This document shows, one piece after another, positions 1 through 11,071 of a DNA stretch of 64,000 nt; position 1 is the first letter of the stretch, and the number at the start of each line of letters is the position of its first letter. The stretch is taken from NCBI GenBank assembly GCA_012845835.1, contig JABAKD010000016.1, forward strand, positions 6,727,919 to 6,791,918, read 5' to 3'. This stretch comes from Undaria pinnatifida. Taxonomy: Eukaryota; Sar; Phaeophyceae; Laminariales; Alariaceae. The notes below the pieces were generated by a model. The model was not told the origin of the DNA. It was given only the letters and a program-made list of their open reading frames with translations, and ran no database searches. The translations under genes were made by a program, and so were the position numbers.

Positions 1-200
1 CGTACTTGCAGGGGAGACATAAACAACAGGGTCGATCGGATACCGGTGCTTCGTAAAAGCAAGCCTTAAAATCGCATCAAGAGCTTAGGATTACAGCATT
101 GACTGTGCGAGCGCACTACTTATACTCTCGACGAACAGACGCTTACGGCAAACACCACGCCAAGAGCGGAGTCCACACAACACAACCGCCAACGCTCCTA

Positions 201-538
201 ATGAATAGACAACATAAACGTCCACTATCGTTGAAGGAGTTTGTACGGCAGGCAGAGAGCACTGACCTCGTAGGAACCGTAGTTGCACTCGTCGCAGATG
301 CGGACCAGAGTGCAGGGGCGTACGTAAGAGTCGCAGACGACACACTTCCCGTCACCTGGAGGTGTTATATAAAAAGATTACGGCAAAGGGCGCGAACGGG
401 GCGGGCACGATCAGCAGTGCTTTGCAAGAGGGATGGGTGCTCGTGTGCTCATATAGGGCTGTGACATTCGGCAATTTTGTAACACAAAAACGACGTGACG
501 GGCGCTTGCTAATACCGCAACAACACTCTACTACCATC
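201..538 (+). pseudogene. OB-fold-like (ssDNA-binding type) exon, frame-disrupted
   Basis: Seen: from the ATG at 201 a coding-like frame reads [20 protein letters not shown] and then [15 protein letters not shown] to about 360. A second frame takes over at about 362 ([15 protein letters not shown], then ALQEGWVLVCSYRAVTFG). A CAG|GT donor-like site lies at about 538 and a stop at 545-547. Known: alternating hydrophobic strands with a V-G-T-V-V first strand and a late E-G-W-V-L-V strand are typical of OB folds such as the POT1/TEBP OB1 class. Inferred: the two halves belong to one domain broken by a single frameshift near 360, because a 15-nt gap is too short to be an intron. The fold call is by eye only. 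A sequencing error or an unrelated exon pair are the alternatives. Confidence 0.35.
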
Positions 539-719
539 AGGTCTTAGTGCGAAAAATGCGTCGGCGTTACGACCGTGAACGACCTTGTAAGATCGGACTC
601 GCCATTTCTTTTTTAAATCCACCCGCGGTTGTGGTCTCGCACTGGAAGACAAGTGCGTCAGGGTCCAACTCAGGCAGACTATACTTGTATCGCGGCCCTC
701 TTTTGCAAAAGTGTTGGTA

Positions 720-890
720 ATAGTTGAGTTATTGTTTGTTGTTGTTCTCACATTGACTCGCATAATCAAGTCCGTGGTCACAGGACAGGCTCCACTCACT
801 CTAGAGCTGAGGAATACCCCAGGGAAAAACACAAACCAAAGGCGGTACACGCAGGTATCACAGCTGACGCAATTCACGCCTTCACCAGAA
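720..890 (+). repeat. Dispersed repeat R3, copy 1
   Basis: This stretch is the reverse complement of 54482-54648 and also resembles 20905-21005. Shared landmarks are a GTT/AAC trinucleotide run, GCATAATCAAGTCCGTGGTC, CACAGGACAGG and a CCCAGGG block. Copies lie in both orientations at three places, so it is an interspersed repeat. The end with the trinucleotide run could be a retroposon tail. SINE-A carries a similar CCTGTGACCACGG word. Confidence 0.6.
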
Positions 891-1065
891 ACATCTGAAA
901 TCGGGAGTCAGCCTACGATGTGCCAGGTCCGTACTGGTGCATACGTCTCACTACTCGCGCCTGGAAAAAACGATTACACCGCTTGCCACCCAAAAAAGAC
1001 TACCACGTACACACTACACGTAGTACCTACCACTACACATACGCACGACAAACGCAAGTCAATTG

Positions 1066-1192
1066 GAAAAAAAAGCGAAAAAGAAAAGAAAAGAAGATAA
1101 AGGGAAGGAAAAAAGAAAAGACAAGAAAAGAAAAGCAAGAAAATGCAAGACAAGAATGAGGAAGCAAGGAAAGGAAAAGAGAAAAAAAAAAT
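1066..1192 (+). repeat. Polypurine tract
   Basis: About 125 bases that are almost wholly A and G (runs of GAAAAG and AAGAAAAG). Similar tracts occur at 45990-46330, 56148-56200 and 58918-58950; the last is the tail of a SINE-A copy. This one may be the remnant of a retroposon tail or simply a low-complexity tract. No gene was recognised between 900 and 2000. A 113-codon frame at 1594-1935 is hydrophobic and built from CTG/TTG-rich simple sequence, so I do not call it. Confidence 0.5.
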
Positions 1193-2014
1193 GTCTTACT
1201 AGAAGACCCTAGGAACTGACTAAAGACGGCATTGGGCTCATAGAGGGCATGTAAGTACCCAACCCCCTGACCCCTGATTTGTATCTACTGCTGTAGTGCA
1301 CACAATTAAAAAGATGACTACAGCATAGCCAGCACCCGCCACATGAAGTATGCATAGCCCGTGCTGCTAAGAAGGGTAAGGGGGTGTTCCCAAGCTAGAC
1401 TGCACGTTGATCTCCGACATGTACTCAGGATGACATGAATGACGTTCTTACACGATTAAATAGCCTTCTCGAAGTGAGATCCCCTCCACCACCTGTAAAA
1501 AAAAACGCCAAAAAAAAGTAACAACCACATCGCGCGGTTTGACATTCGTATACACAAGACACAAGTACTCACATTTCTCGCACAGTCGGCCGATTGCTGG
1601 ACAGGAACCAGACGGCGGCGAAGTCAGTAGTCAGCAGCAGTTGGGGGGGGGGGATAGAAGGGCGCACAAAGGACGACGGGCGAAGAGGACATGAGTTAGA
1701 ATGTTACGGTTGTTTTGCACTACAAATAATGAGGCGCGCTAGTGCTAACTGCGAACTATTACTTCTCGGTTACGCATCATATGCTGCTGTTGTTTCGCAT
1801 GCTGGTATTGCTGCAACTCTGATCCTGCTTTCGATTTCGCTTTCTGCCGCTGCTACTCCTGTTGTTGCTTGGGGTACTCTTGATGGCGAGTACCAGACGT
1901 TGCCGGTTGTTGGCTGTATTGCGCCTTATAAATAGAAGCAGGGCAGATCATGGGTCACTACTACTTACCCACCCACCATCGAAGATGACACCGCGTTCGT
2001 GCGTCCCACCGTGG

Positions 2015-2140
2015 CAGCCAACGCCAACCCGAGGGGGGTTCGAAGTCGGGAAAATAGGAGTATCACCCCTGGTACCTCAGCCAACGCCAACCCGAGGGGG
2101 GTTCGAAGTCGGGAAAATAGGAGTATCACCCCTGGTACCT
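2015..2140 (+). repeat. 63-bp perfect tandem duplication
   Basis: Two identical 63-bp units, 2015-2077 and 2078-2140. Each holds GGGGGGTTCGAAGTC, close to a Pol III B-box, and ends with CCCTGGTACCT, a form of the over-represented TACCTGGTA-like word. The lack of differences between the units points to a recent duplication. Confidence 0.9.
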
Positions 2141-2159
2141 CACTTATAATCAAAATTAA

Positions 2160-2265
2160 ATTACACACCAGCTGTGAGATCGAATATTTTGTCGAAACTC
2201 ATCTTTGCAAGCTGTGTGTGATACTCCGATCGCGCGTATTACGGGTTGTGTGTCCTCATCGTACC
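2160..2265 (-). repeat. Rep-P copy (reverse orientation)
   Basis: This is the reverse complement of the conserved 3' part of the Rep-P family seen at 56670-56800, 61305-61430 and 61810-61945. Landmarks are the CACACAGCTTGCAAAGATGA and CGCGCGAT words. It abuts the 63-bp tandem duplication. Confidence 0.75.
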
Positions 2266-2544
2266 GTAGTTGGGGTGGCGAGGGTCGTAGGCAAGGCGCA
2301 TGTCATACCTACCTACGCGGCACGTTGTATAGCCATAGTCTATGTACCAGGCACCTGATAGCATTCAACATTGACGATAACAGCTCCGGGGAATAACTAA
2401 AATGGAACAACAACTCAGCATTGCGCAGCTGCATAAGGGAGGCGAGCGCTTGCGGTGGGAATTTCCATGACGGTGACAAGCTCAAAATACGCCAACAACG
2501 ACCGAACCGACGGGGAGCACCCCACGCCCCATGGTACCCGCAGG

Positions 2545-2990
2545 ACGAGGCAATTGCAGCAATGGCTTGCGTTTCTACCGTTGTTGATGCTGTCGTACTG
2601 AGATCAGCTGTGGAATAAACCACGAGCACTACCAAATAATCTATGCAACCAGAGAGGAGGTAAAGGCCGCGGACGTACCCATGGGGTGCGGCGCAGGTAC
2701 GAGCGGAGCGCACAATCTAAGGTACCAGCCCGTACAGGCTCCGCCTCCCATCACTTTGCGAGGCAATTGCAGCAACACTTACTGATTTGTTGGTACCATT
2801 GCTGTTGTCGTATTGAGTTTGTACGAATCAACTCACTGCTGTGGAATAAGCAACGAGCAATACCAAATAATCTAAGCAGCTCGAGAGGAACTGTGGACGG
2901 TTTAACTAACAGTTGGGCGCGGGTATCACGCGAGCGGGGCTCACAAGCTAACAGCTAAGCTGTGTACCAGCCCGCATCTAGGGTCCCACT
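2545..2990 (+). repeat. Diverged tandem duplication, about 215-bp unit
   Basis: Two diverged copies begin at GAGGCAATTGCAGCAA (about 2547 and 2760). They share CTGTGGAATAA, ACCAAATAATCTA, CGAGAGGA and ACCAGCCCG in the same order. Divergence is roughly 25 percent by eye, so this is an old duplication. No open frame is conserved between the copies. Confidence 0.7.
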
Positions 2991-3001
2991 TTCCCACTGC
3001 T

Positions 3002-3037
3002 ATTGGGCAAACTCCACGTATTGGGCAAACTCCACGT
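3002..3037 (+). repeat. 18-bp direct repeat
   Basis: The word ATTGGGCAAACTCCACGT occurs twice back to back, at 3002-3019 and 3020-3037. Confidence 0.85.
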
Positions 3038-3391
3038 GAAAAATTGTCTAGATATCGACTCACCGATGCCAGGCTGCTTGCGGCACATAACCAAATCCGG
3101 ATGATGCTTCGCCATGGGCGACGAACGGTGCTTGCAACGCACCTAGGCCCGGTAAGGGTTTATTCTCTGCCGTGAGAGAGGGCTCGATGCGAGAGCCTAA
3201 TGTCGCCTTCAGGCCCGCACGCCTCCCACGATGATAAGTTGGGTTTTGACTTAGGGGTTAGGGGTTGAGATGTTCTCAACAATCTGTGAAGGCTTTATTA
3301 CACGGGGACTCGGGTTTTAAAAAATGCGGCCCGATATATGGTCCAACAACAGCAACACCTGTAGCAAAAGCTCCAACTCGCACGCGCTACC

Positions 3392-3511
3392 ATGCCGTCG
3401 ATTCTAGCAAATGTGGTGGGCCTATTAGCCGTATACGTGGCCCTGCCGCCGCCTTGCACCGCGTTTTTCTCTGCGCCGATGCGCTCATCGGTGCTTTTGC
3501 AGTCTACGAAC
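3392..3511 (+). CDS. Candidate first exon with signal peptide and plastid-type cleavage motif
   Basis: Seen: the ATG at 3392 opens MPSILANVVGLLAVYVALPP, a short n-region with a long hydrophobic core. It continues PPCTA-FFSAPMRSS, hydroxylated and basic after the probable cleavage site. Known: in algae with red secondary plastids, proteins for the plastid carry a signal peptide cut just before a Phe (the ASA-F motif) and then a Ser/Arg-rich transit peptide. Inferred: exon 1 of a plastid-directed protein ending at AAC|GTAGTA (3511), or at 3514; both leave phase 0. The next phase-0 acceptor feeding a good exon on this strand is at 4531. The frame stays open to 3727, so a single-exon reading is possible. 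Confidence 0.4.
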
Positions 3512-4530
3512 GTAGTACGAGCTGTCCCATCTCGATTGGGAGCTGTTAGTTGCAGGCAGGACACAGGATGTGCTTGCCGAGAGGAAGCAGACTCGGCTGG
3601 GAAGCGGCCATTCCGACAAGCGAGGCTCACACTACAGGTGCGATATGGAGTGAGATGGACCGCCTGCAGTGGTCCTGTAGCTTCTCATTGCTTTTTGACC
3701 AGAGTCACATCAACAAGAGCTTTGTGATGTTGCCGACGTTTTGATGCAGACACATGTTACATTGTGACACCAAATGCACGGAGTGGCACCTACCAACGGT
3801 ACTTGTGGTGTCACCACGCGTGCGTGCTGTCACTGCTGTACACGGGCAGCAACGGGCAGTACGTACCAGGTATACACACGTGCGAAATTGTCTACCGGTA
3901 TGTAGTGGTGCCGGTGCTGAAAAACATGGCTGCACACCATGTATCTGATTGGTTGAGGCCTGCCTTTAGGCCCGCTGTTTTTTCACTTTTCTAAGACGCG
4001 TGCAGACATCGAGCAGGTGGCGTAGTTGTGCCCAAAATTTTACGTGGGATGTTTACCCCAAGCGTTTAGTTTCTCAAAAGCTACACGTAGGTCCCAATTT
4101 TGCCGAAAGGCGGTGTCTGTGGGACTTACACGCGTCTATTTGGGGTGGAACGGCAGGTACGGCCGAGGACAGACGAGACCCCTCACACTCATGGAGACAA
4201 AAGTTGTTTTGAAGGCCATAGCGAATGCCAAGAGCTGAGAGTACGGCCGATGCGAAGCTATCGTGTAGGGAATGGAGTGCGAGTTGCGTGGATGTTGGTG
4301 CGGTGAGGGTGTATAGGAGAGCGAAGGGGAAAAAAAAATCCACTAGGTTCGAAACGGAAAATAAGTGCGGAAGTTTTCTTCAACAAGGTATACTTATCAC
4401 GAAAATGTTCTAAAACAGAAAAATGGCTCGAAAAATTATACTCACGAGAAGGAGAATCAAAAAGCGAACGCCTACGTAGGAGCCTATTGTACGCACTAAA
4501 ATATGTACGGTGCGCTCCTGAAAAACACAG

Positions 4531-4926
4531 GCAGCGACGGAAGGGGACAATCAGGTCACCGACCAAGAATCACAGCAGCAGCAGCAGCAGCAGCGACATG
4601 CCGAGGCCGCCGCCCGAAGCAAACAGTTGAACATCGCGTGTAACGACGTCGTCCGCACGATTCTGGACGGCAACGTGAGCGACGAGAAGGCGAAAGCTGT
4701 AGCCTTGCGGCAGCGGTTGGAGCAGCAAAGGGACGACCTCGTGTCGCCCGACGACGAAATGTCGGCGTTGTTTTTCGAGAACCTTTTGCTCGTGTGCCAA
4801 CATGAGCTGCACCCAGACATTGGCATCCTCAAGGGAGAGTACGGAAGGGCGTGGCACACGATTCTGCACTACATCGAGGATGCGGGGTGGCAGCTCACGG
4901 ACCCTCCGTTTTCGATCTCGGGGTAG
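4531..4926 (+). CDS. Terminal exon of an unrecognised protein with a polyglutamine stretch
   Basis: Seen: an acceptor at 4529-4530 (AACACAG) opens a phase-0 frame of 131 codons ending at the TAG at 4924-4926. An in-frame stop just upstream (4519-4521) requires a splice here. The protein starts AATEGDNQVTDQES, has seven glutamines from a CAG run, and then a well-structured acidic helical region (VVRTILDGNVSDEKAKAVAL, LVSPDDEMSALFFENLLLVC, GEYGRAWHTILHYIEDAGW). I do not recognise the family. The phase matches the signal-peptide exon ending at 3511, so the two may form one gene with an approximately 1-kb intron; that link is inference. Antisense frames over the same bases are shadows. Confidence 0.6.
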   Translation, partial: AATEGDNQVTDQESQQQQQQQRHAEAAARSKQLNIACNDVVRTILDGNVSDEKAKAVALRQRLEQQRDDLVSPDDEMSALFFENLLLVCQHELHPDIGILKGEYGRAWHTILHYIEDAGWQLTDPPFSISG

Positions 4927-5084
4927 ATGGTGGCAGATCGGGTCGAAGGCATGGACGACCGTACGCATGCCTTTTTTTTTGCTTTTTGCGTCGGATTGCA
5001 GGCGTTGATGACTGCACAAGAGTCGCACTTTTCAGATGTTTAGGTTAGGTGACGGTAACCTTTAGCTCGTTTGGTAGAGTTCAT

Positions 5085-5150
5085 GTAACCCTTTTAGAAC
5101 TGCACCCGTGCTTTCGGAGACCAACTCCTTGGAATTGAGTTGGGGCGTTT
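5085..5150 (+). repeat. F2-related fragment
   Basis: The words GTAACCCTTTTAGAACTGCAC and then TTGGAATTGAGTTGG match 29448-29510 and resemble the right arm of the 222-bp F2 palindrome at 28587-28808. It directly follows a tRNA A-box-like word (TTTAGCTCGTTTGGTAGAG, 5062-5080), which may be the host sequence into which it inserted. Confidence 0.5.
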
Positions 5151-7250
5151 TTGCTGTATTACCAGGGAGGTTTCCGCCTTGTCCGTGTGTCCCCCCCCCC
5201 CTCCCGCGCCGTCATCGCCGCGTTTGTGGTTGTAAAGCTTGCGCGTTTTTGAAGCTGCTTCGTAAGAATCCTTGAAATCGCTCCGCCCAATGTCAGAAAT
5301 TTAAGTTTTACCGTTTTGCTGTTTTGTCGAAACAACCGAAAGTATTCGTGTTGTTGCGGTTGGTTGGTTGTTGGCACCGGCGAGCTGGGTACCGGTACGT
5401 AGCTTTGAAAAAGCTGTGCGAATTGAGCTGTTAGTGGGAGGGTGTCGTCCTGGGGGCGTGCGGCATAGATTGATGTCCATAGACGTTGGGCACAGCAGTA
5501 ACGACAGTTTCGGTGTATGTGCACCCCGCGTGTTGCGATGTGCCCGCTAGAACGCTAAACGATGCCGTCGTTTTCAGCGCTTTTTCTCCTGGTCCACTCA
5601 TTTCAGTACTCGTACAGTCTTTGGCTTCGTGTTTGCCTAACCGCGGTGCATCTACACACATTTCGCCGCGCAAAAATGGGGGGAAGGGCAGATGTAACAG
5701 AAGAGGCACACACATCTGGCTCGATTGACCAACCCAGAGACTACCTTATTACTGCTTACGTTCTCAGAAAGAACCCCCGGCTTGCTGACGTTCGGCGTGG
5801 GTTTTGTGACGTACACGTGACGTCTGCCGCCGAGACTGACCGACCGTCTTCGCTTTTATCCTCTCACTATGACCTACTATTGAATAGATCCCCGACACAG
5901 ACATGCCTAATTATCACTACCAATCAATCGCGTATGTTTCCGTTACTATTTTTACGGAGACCGTTACTACGTCTGTGGGCAAAGCTAACATTTTGCCGCG
6001 ATGCATCTAAGCATCTGGGGTACAGCGTGTCCTTGCTCAGGTCGCCCTTTGTTAATTATGTATTGGATGTTTGAAGTTGCACTGAATAGGCACTTTCTCA
6101 TTTGTTACTGGGGTGCTACAAGTACTGCTCTGGTACAAAGTCGAAACGTGTCCGTCCGCCTGTCAAGCCTTAAATATAACTGGAATAAACACCGCAAAAA
6201 CGCTTTCTGACTGTGGGAAAACACCCACAAAAATGTTAAAGCTGCTGTGGATCGGAATCATCCGGGTCGCCTCTGTTTTAGTAGCCGGTCTTGGCATGGG
6301 CAATTCCTTCTCCGATACCCGACCAAGCCCGTGTCTGCTCTCCGTTTGTTGGTTGGGGCCACGACGAAAAATCGGACCGGCGCAGGAGAGGAGACCGAAC
6401 GAACGAACAAACGAACCCTCTTGTCAGTGTCGTGGGCCTCAACATGTACGTTATACGTTCGGGAAGGACGAGCTCGGCGCATAAATTGCTTGTCGGCGTC
6501 CGTGCACGCACGGCGCGTGGAAAACTGGCGCCATATATTTGTTTCACCCCGTGTAGTCTAGACCAAAATATATTACGTGTCGTGGGTTGATTAGCGAGAG
6601 CAGAAGATCTGGAAATATACCGTTGGTGTAATTGGCACACGAATCGCCCAAGCTGTTTTATAGGTAGTGCGGTGGACTTTGCTCACGCAGATTACGCAGA
6701 GAGGTCTCCTTATCACGCCTGGTTAATGCTAAACGCGCAACAAATTGTGTCGTATGGCAAGTGCGACTCGCCTTTGCGCCGGATTTTGTCCAGCCCTTGG
6801 AGCTCATAAAGAGATCTGTCTTTTCGCGCGCCGGGAACATTTCCGGGCTCTTGCCCACGTATGGGCCTGAGCATGAGAGGCGGTCGGCGCAAACGATACG
6901 GCAAGCGAGTAAGTCAGCCCTTTTGGGATCCGAATAGTATGACAACCAAGAAAAGTGGCGATTGCCACCCTTCCAAGCGTCGAAAAAGGCCGCGCAGCAG
7001 TACGAGTTATCATCATTCTGCACGCGTGGCCATCACACAGTTCCCATACATTGCAGTTCGGACGCGTCCTCTACCAATGCGACCCGTCGTCAGTTGTTTT
7101 TTTGTCCTTTTTTGGCTTTTTTAGAGAGGACCCACAAAGAGTTCATGCACCACAGCAAAATATTACACGGCTCCGCTGCTCATGCGCACTGCCAACAACA
7201 AGAGTGAGATCCGCGCTCGTTTCCCGCCCGCGCGCCGGGTACGATTCACG
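5151..7250. other. Stretch without a supported gene
   Basis: Several frames of 100-170 codons exist. Examples are 5562-6074 +, with a hydrophobic start, and 6658-7023 -. None has convincing splice borders or a family match, and competing frames overlap. I see no repeat family beyond the F2 fragment at its left edge. The 170-codon frame at 5562 could be a real small membrane or secreted protein, but I put that below 0.25. Confidence 0.4.
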
Positions 7251-7254
7251 TGTG

Positions 7255-7375
7255 ATTTACCCATGGCCAGGACCATGATATGGGGGGTATGCTGTACGAT
7301 ACCTCCTTTTTTCATCGCGCGCAGCGTAGCAAACAATCCGATGGCGGCGTTTTTCGCGAAACAACAAAGCACAGA
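7255..7375 (-). repeat. Dispersed homologous block R5, copy 1
   Basis: Homologous at roughly 65 percent to 21775-21905, both on the - strand. Both keep a stretch reading NAAI-(G/D)-LF-(A/V)-T and then an R-x-x-KKG motif in the same frame, with a terminal GGGTAAATCACACGTG or GGAAATCACGTACC word. This may be an exon of a small gene family or a fragment of a mobile element. The frame is conserved, but no splice sites are clear. Confidence 0.45.
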
Positions 7376-7738
7376 AGCCTAAGACTTGAAAAACGATAGG
7401 GCAGCTCCTCGCGCTAACGGCCCCCTGAGGCGCTGTAATGAAACACTCCTGAAAGTGCCCCCCACACCAGCACCTGTAATGACCACCCACATATTGGAGA
7501 GGGGGCTCTGTTGGGAGCAGAAGCGGTGCTCCGTCTCAAAAGGGGATGTGCGGTCAGTGGTCAAAGGACTAAAGCAAGCAACAAGCGAGTACGCCCCCCC
7601 CCCGCCCCCCGCCCATACCGGTGCAATCATTTGGCCTAATTGCTACTGCGTGTCTTCTGCAGAGTCATCCCACGCTATGATAGGGGGGCAGCGGTTCTAA
7701 GATTTTTCTGAGCTCCCAACAGGAGGAGCTGAATATCT

Positions 7739-8093
7739 CACCATCACCATCACCATCACCATCCGAAGCATGACTTCGAAGGCATTCAATCGCACAACAC
7801 GACCAACACTTTTAGCTGCGGCAGTCATTCAACACCATGATATACTTGAAAAGAGTATACTCGGAAAAGTGTCAGATGAAGACCGTTAGCTACTCACTTG
7901 AGGAGCTCAACCAATATCATTATCATCACCATTATCACATTAGCACATTAGCACATTGTGATCACCATCATCACATTATCATCACCATCATCACATTATC
8001 ACATTATTACATTAGCATCACCATCATATTACATCATCACATGATCATCACCATCATCACATTATCACAGTATCAGAACGTCAGAAACATTAG
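7739..8093 (+). repeat. CAT/ATC-rich simple repeat region
   Basis: A perfect (CACCAT)n run at 7739-7762 is followed, after about 150 bp, by an imperfect ATC/ACATT-rich tract at 7910-8085. The frame at 7837-8097 is open only because of this composition. Confidence 0.8.
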
Positions 8094-8165
8094 TTGACCC
8101 AAAAACTGAAACCCATACCGTTACTACCGCACAATAGAGGGATCAATCTGCACTGTCCCGCTCAC

Positions 8166-8412
8166 CCTGAGTCCTAACCCCCCCCTTCTGCACCGTCGGC
8201 CAGGCTTCTTTTATCCCGAAAGTAGCGCAGAATGACCTCTTGCCGCCGTCGCTGCCATCGCCGTTGCCATTGCCGTTGCCGGCTCTTTTCTTCTTCTGAT
8301 GCTTTGGAACGGCGGGTGGTGGCGCCGTCGAGACATCTTTTTGGGGGTCTAAGCAGACGTCGCCGGTGTCGCACGCCACGGAAAAGAACAACCCACGGGT
8401 GCCTTCTGCCAT
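8166..8412 (-). CDS. Exon of a basic, Gly/Asn-rich protein
   Basis: Seen: on the - strand an acceptor-like CTAG directly precedes an ATG at 8412. The frame reads MAEGTRGLFFSVACDTGDVC, an Ala/Pro segment, a KHQKKKRAG basic cluster that could be a nuclear localisation signal, a GN/GD repeat and then KRSFCATFGIKEAWPTVQKG. A donor CAGG|GTGAGC at 8166 ends it in phase 1, after which the open frame runs only a little further. The upstream border is a long poly-G (poly-C on +). No family recognised. Whether the ATG is the true start or an internal methionine is open. Confidence 0.45.
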
Positions 8413-8418
8413 CTAGAT

Positions 8419-8446
8419 TGCCCCCCCCCCCCCCCCCCCCCCCCCA
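8419..8446 (+). repeat. Poly-C tract
   Basis: An almost pure run of about 27 C. It is G-rich on the - strand, just upstream of the exon at 8412. It could form G-quadruplex or i-motif structure or simply be polymerase slippage sequence. Confidence 0.9.
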
Positions 8447-8449
8447 CCG

Positions 8450-9600
8450 AAACGAACGCGTGTGCAGATAGGTCGCGGTACGAAATCGTGTGCATACCGT
8501 TAGAGCTACAGTGACCGGCTCGTACTGTTTTCTCGTCGTTGGCTGTCTAGAGTCAAGCTGTGTCGTTTTTGTAAGATGGACAATTATCTACACCACGCCG
8601 TTCAAACATAACGCTATGGCGAGAGTCTCTTTTTCTTGTACGGTGTGTGCGCATTGCGAGCGCTTTTGCTCTACGCCCAGGACACCTGAGGCAAGAAAAA
8701 TCATAATGTGTACACTAGCTTTGCTGCTCGTGGGTGGTTGGACCGAGATGCGGACACGTGCAGGACCCAAAGCGACAGGAAACCATCCAGATATTCCCTC
8801 TCTCGTGTTTCCGGCAACTAGAACGCTCCCAAAATTGCTGCCCCTATTTTATTATTCCATGCTAATGCATCCAACGGCCTAAGCCTGCTTCGAGCAAATT
8901 ATTTTTCACCGTAAACGTCGGGCGCGAAGAAGCCGATAACCTAATAATGCCAGCAGCACGCTACCCGAGAATGGAGCGGCCGAAAAAACGAACAAGCCGC
9001 CCAAACGAAAGAGCCCCGCCGGACGACCGCGCCATAACATCCAACTACGAGCTTTTTAACTGCGCGATGCATACCAAGAACATGTTAGCCTTACCTTTTC
9101 GAAGCGATGATAACTATTGTATGGCTTCTTCTGGTCGTGACCGGGGAACCGAACTACTGGGCTCTCCGTCTCTTGTCGTCGAGCGCCACCCGAGCCCACC
9201 ACAGGGCAACCTCTCCGCGCTCGCGTGTTGGGCGCTAAGTTCACATCGTGACTGGAACTCCTATTTCCCTCCAACCTGCCACCCTCAGGCTCCTCCTCGC
9301 CTCCTTCCTCGCTGTATTGCTCGGTTCTCAACGAACACAACGCTTGCTCGGTGTCCTGGCGAAATGTGCATATGTACAGCGGAATATTTGGCATGGGGGT
9401 TTGATCCGACCTACCCTAAGCTAAGGGTAGCTCGGCAGCAGTCCAGCAACTGTAGAGCTTCAAAAACGAGGCATCATGGAGTAGAACATTAAGCAGGGGT
9501 CGCTAACGCCTACCTGGTAGACGCTTGTTGATGCCAACGTTGCCAACATGGCCGTCTTTGTTGCTCTTGCTACGTCGGCAGGTAAGCGTCAGGGCTCCGT
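8450..9600. other. Stretch without a supported gene
   Basis: Long frames overlap on both strands (8947-9492 +, 181 codons; 9056-9394 -, 112 codons), but neither has motifs or splice borders that set it apart. One TACCTGGTA word lies at 9511. Confidence 0.4.
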
Positions 9601-10360
9601 ACATTTTTCACGCTCTTCCACACACACTATTCAAGCTGTCACATTTCGCACATTATGCAAGCTGCCATGCGCTAGCTGTTGTAGCTGTCCAGCTGTGTTG
9701 CTCTCCATGTATCGCGACCGACGTGAGCGACCACATTTGTCTTTTTTTCTCTGCTGCTGCCGCGACGACACGAGCTAGCTGTCGTAGCTGTCGTCAAGCT
9801 ATCTCTCTCTTCCATCTACCGCGGCCGATATCAGCGGTGAACAAGCGGCCATGCTCCACACATTCTTCAAGCTGACATGCATGCTCGTCCGCACGTTGTG
9901 CAATGTACATGAATGGGTCATCCCTCTATAGTGCGGTAGGTATTTCCCTTTCAGGAACAAAACGTTTCTGACCTTCCCTCTACAGTGCGGTAGGGTTAAG
10001 CACTCCTCAAGTGTAGAAGTATGTATAGGTCAGTACGATATTTTTTCCAGTGTACTTGTTTTGGGACTCGAAGCGCAAGTAAATGTTGGCCAGGTTACGC
10101 GAACGAATATCTTCGAAGTCATGCTTCGGGGTGAGATATAATGAGCACCTCGCGTTCGGGACTTAGAAAGTTCTTGTAGCCTGCTGCACCCCAACCGAGG
10201 TATGACGTTGGTTGATTCGCACATTATGCAAGCTGCCGTACCCCACACCTGGTGCATTGTGCTTTCCAAGTTGTCATCCTTCATGCAATGTGCAAGCTGA
10301 CATGCTCCACATATTGCGCAAGCGGTCAAGCTCCATACACTCTGCAACCTGTCATGTTGC
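9600..10360 (+). repeat. Degenerate 27-30-bp repeats
   Basis: A CACATT-TGCAAGCTG-like word recurs at about 9617, 9645, 9855, 10218, 10285, 10305 and 10330, often followed by ACATGCTCC. It is a diverged minisatellite in two clusters, 9610-9670 and 10215-10360. The Cys/His-rich translations here come from the repeat. Confidence 0.6.
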
Positions 10361-10374
10361 ACCTATGGACGTAC

Positions 10375-10497
10375 CTGGCCTTGACCGCCCCTGGTGGTGC
10401 CGAAGCTATGAACGCCGAGTTCGTACGCCGCAGGGGCCGACCTCGATGTGTTCGGCTGCTCGTCGTCTTCTCCTCCTTCATGTCGTCGCTGCGCCCG
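10375..10497 (-). CDS. Internal exon, unrecognised protein
   Basis: Seen: acceptor GTGCACAG ending at 10498, then 41 phase-0 codons (RAQRRHEGGEDDEQPN, SRSAPAAYELGVHSFGTTRG) to the strong donor GGCCAG|GTACGT at 10375. Acidic and basic clusters with a Ser/Ala linker suggest a disordered segment. Both splice sites and codon use look genuine, but I found no partner exons nearby and no family. Confidence 0.45.
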
Positions 10498-11071
10498 CTG
10501 TGCACGTTGAAACGAGAGATTTTTCACATGAAAGGATATCATACACCGGCATTTAGAGACGAAGCATACGCGATAGCATCTGAACTTTAAGAGTACGCGT
10601 GCGAAGGTACAACGGCGTTTATGAGGCAAGGAACACGTGACCGAAAACAAACACACGAAAAACAAACCCCTGACCTCTTTCTACTCTCGCCCAACCAAGC
10701 CGTGTCACCCCCCCCTCCACTTCCCCCAGCACACCCTCATGCAACTCCCCCTTGAACTTTTTTACTACGGAAATAACACACACGCATTAAATCCAAGTAA
10801 CTTGTCTGCGAAATCGTGGGCGTGCTTCTAAAGGAGTGGCGCTAGACAACCGAACTCACTCGGTTTTCTTCGTCGCAGAGGAGGGCATCAATCGCCGGGG
10901 ACAGGTTGAGTCCAACCCTTTCTCCTATCCTGGCCATCAACACACGCCGTCGTCCAGCTGGGTCTGTTGCCGTTTGTCCCTCCCGACGACCGCTGTGCTT
11001 CCCGGCGTTTTTGCACCGTTGTGTACCTCCGCCCTGCCAAGTTGAAGACCGACACAACACCGTGTAGCGCA

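Noticed and set aside
4570-5028. 152-codon - frame, Leu/Arg-rich
   Set aside because: It is the opposite strand of the + terminal exon. The + frame has the acceptor, a polyglutamine tract and ordered helices.
5055-5135. tRNA gene suggested by TTTAGCTCGTTTGGTAGAG
   Set aside because: Only the D-arm/A-box region is tRNA-like. There is no B-box, anticodon arm or acceptor stem, and an F2-like fragment follows at once.
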